6,298 bases of DNA from Planctomycetota bacterium (GTDB lineage: Bacteria; Planctomycetota; Phycisphaerae; UBA1845; PWPN01), in NCBI GenBank assembly GCA_016209665.1, contig JACQVT010000576.1, positions 1 to 6,298 of the forward strand, read 5' to 3'. This document shows positions 5,897-6,298 of this stretch, in pieces. A program made the translations under genes and the position numbers. Under the pieces are notes generated by a model that made no database searches, was not told the DNA's origin, and saw only the letters and a list, made by a program, of their open reading frames with translations. Within the stretch, counting starts at the first letter, position 1; the number at the start of each line of letters is the position of its first letter.

Positions 5897-5911
5897 CGGG
5901 ATGCGACTCGC

Positions 5912-6298
5912 ATGATCGGGACATTGCCTGGACTGGACTGGTGGACCAGCGACGTGCTGCCGCTGCTCGAGCGGAGCGTCCGGGTGTTCCTGCCCGAAGC
6001 CTGGCAACGCTACTCGTTCATGCACCGGGCCATCCTCGAATGCCTCCTCATCGCCCCCATGTGCGCCGCCGTCGGCGTCAAGGTCGTCAACTTCCGCATG
6101 GCCTTCTTTTCCGACGCCATTTCCCACTCCGCCTTCGCGGGCGTGGCCTTCGGGTTCCTGCTGCACGAGGCCGTGGCCCGCTTCGACTTCGATCCGCGGA
6201 TCGCGATGGTACTGTTCGGCGTCCTCGTGGGCCTGGGCATTGCCTTCGTCCGCCGCGGGACCGACCTGTCGAACGATACCGTCATCGGCGTGTTCTTC
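5912..6298 (+). CDS. znuB: zinc ABC transporter permease (ZnuB-like, ABC-3 family), N-terminal part (runs off right edge)
   Basis: The frame from ATG 5912 stays open to the right edge (129 residues), with an in-frame TGA at 5894 just upstream. The product would be the transmembrane channel of the metal importer. After an N-terminal stretch of about 38 residues comes FMHRAILECLLIAPMCAAVGVKVV (first membrane helix region). The family hallmark follows as FRMAFFSDAISHSAFAGVAFGFLL, corresponding to the conserved GDALSHA-V-PG segment of ABC-3 permeases. Another hydrophobic helix MVLFGVLVGLGIAFV and the motif DLSNDTVIGVFF come next. The N-terminus before the first helix (about 38 residues, with WW and Leu/Arg-rich parts) is longer than in many ZnuB proteins. 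The match to the family is clear; whether the metal is zinc or manganese rests on the His-rich partners. Confidence 0.88.
   Translation, partial: MIGTLPGLDWWTSDVLPLLERSVRVFLPEAWQRYSFMHRAILECLLIAPMCAAVGVKVVNFRMAFFSDAISHSAFAGVAFGFLLHEAVARFDFDPRIAMVLFGVLVGLGIAFVRRGTDLSNDTVIGVFF

Overview
This GC-rich window (low-GC patches only between genes) reads as a bacterial chromosome fragment. Several features are familiar from Planctomycetota, especially Phycisphaerae-like lineages: a stand-alone Clp N-domain protein, a CxxCxxCC cluster protein, a VapB-like orphan antitoxin and a ribbon-helix-helix protein carrying Cys pairs. That assignment is an inference from gene content and base composition; there is no rRNA or other marker gene here.

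Left half, minus strand (about 1-3189). In order of transcription: a small two-helix membrane protein (2926-3189); a tail-anchored protein with SAP/Rho-N-like helical repeats (2120-2929), joined to the first by a 4-bp ATGA overlap; a stand-alone double Clp N-domain protein (1613-2056); an L-lactate dehydrogenase (538-1548); a VapB-like antitoxin with no recognisable toxin partner (248-472); and the N-terminus of a YkgJ-type CxxCxxCC protein running off the left edge (1-189). The last four gaps are about 60 bp each, so partial co-transcription is possible, but the antitoxin has its own perfect TATAAT box.

Right half, plus strand (3267-6298). A ribbon-helix-helix protein with three C-x2-C pairs (3267-3593) precedes a high-affinity zinc (or Mn/Zn) ABC importer: the substrate-binding protein ZnuA/TroA-like (3822-4847), the ATPase ZnuC-like (4918-5781, with a 40-residue histidine-rich tail) and the start of the membrane permease ZnuB-like (5912 to the right edge). 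The 228-bp gap between the regulator-like gene and znuA is the most structured non-coding stretch. It holds a degenerate heptanucleotide repeat, a TTGACA promoter crossed by short dyads, and an 11-bp perfect inverted repeat followed by a T-rich run.

How it may work: the plus-strand block looks like a zinc-uptake locus with its own candidate metalloregulator. The RHH domain would bind DNA and the Cys pairs would sense or need zinc. It would act on the promoter upstream of znuA, perhaps with a second layer of control by transcription termination before znuA. The substrate-binding protein and the ATPase both carry added His-rich segments, which fits zinc buffering on both sides of the membrane. 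The two divergent blocks meet at 3190-3266, where a shared AT-rich patch could supply -10 boxes for both directions.
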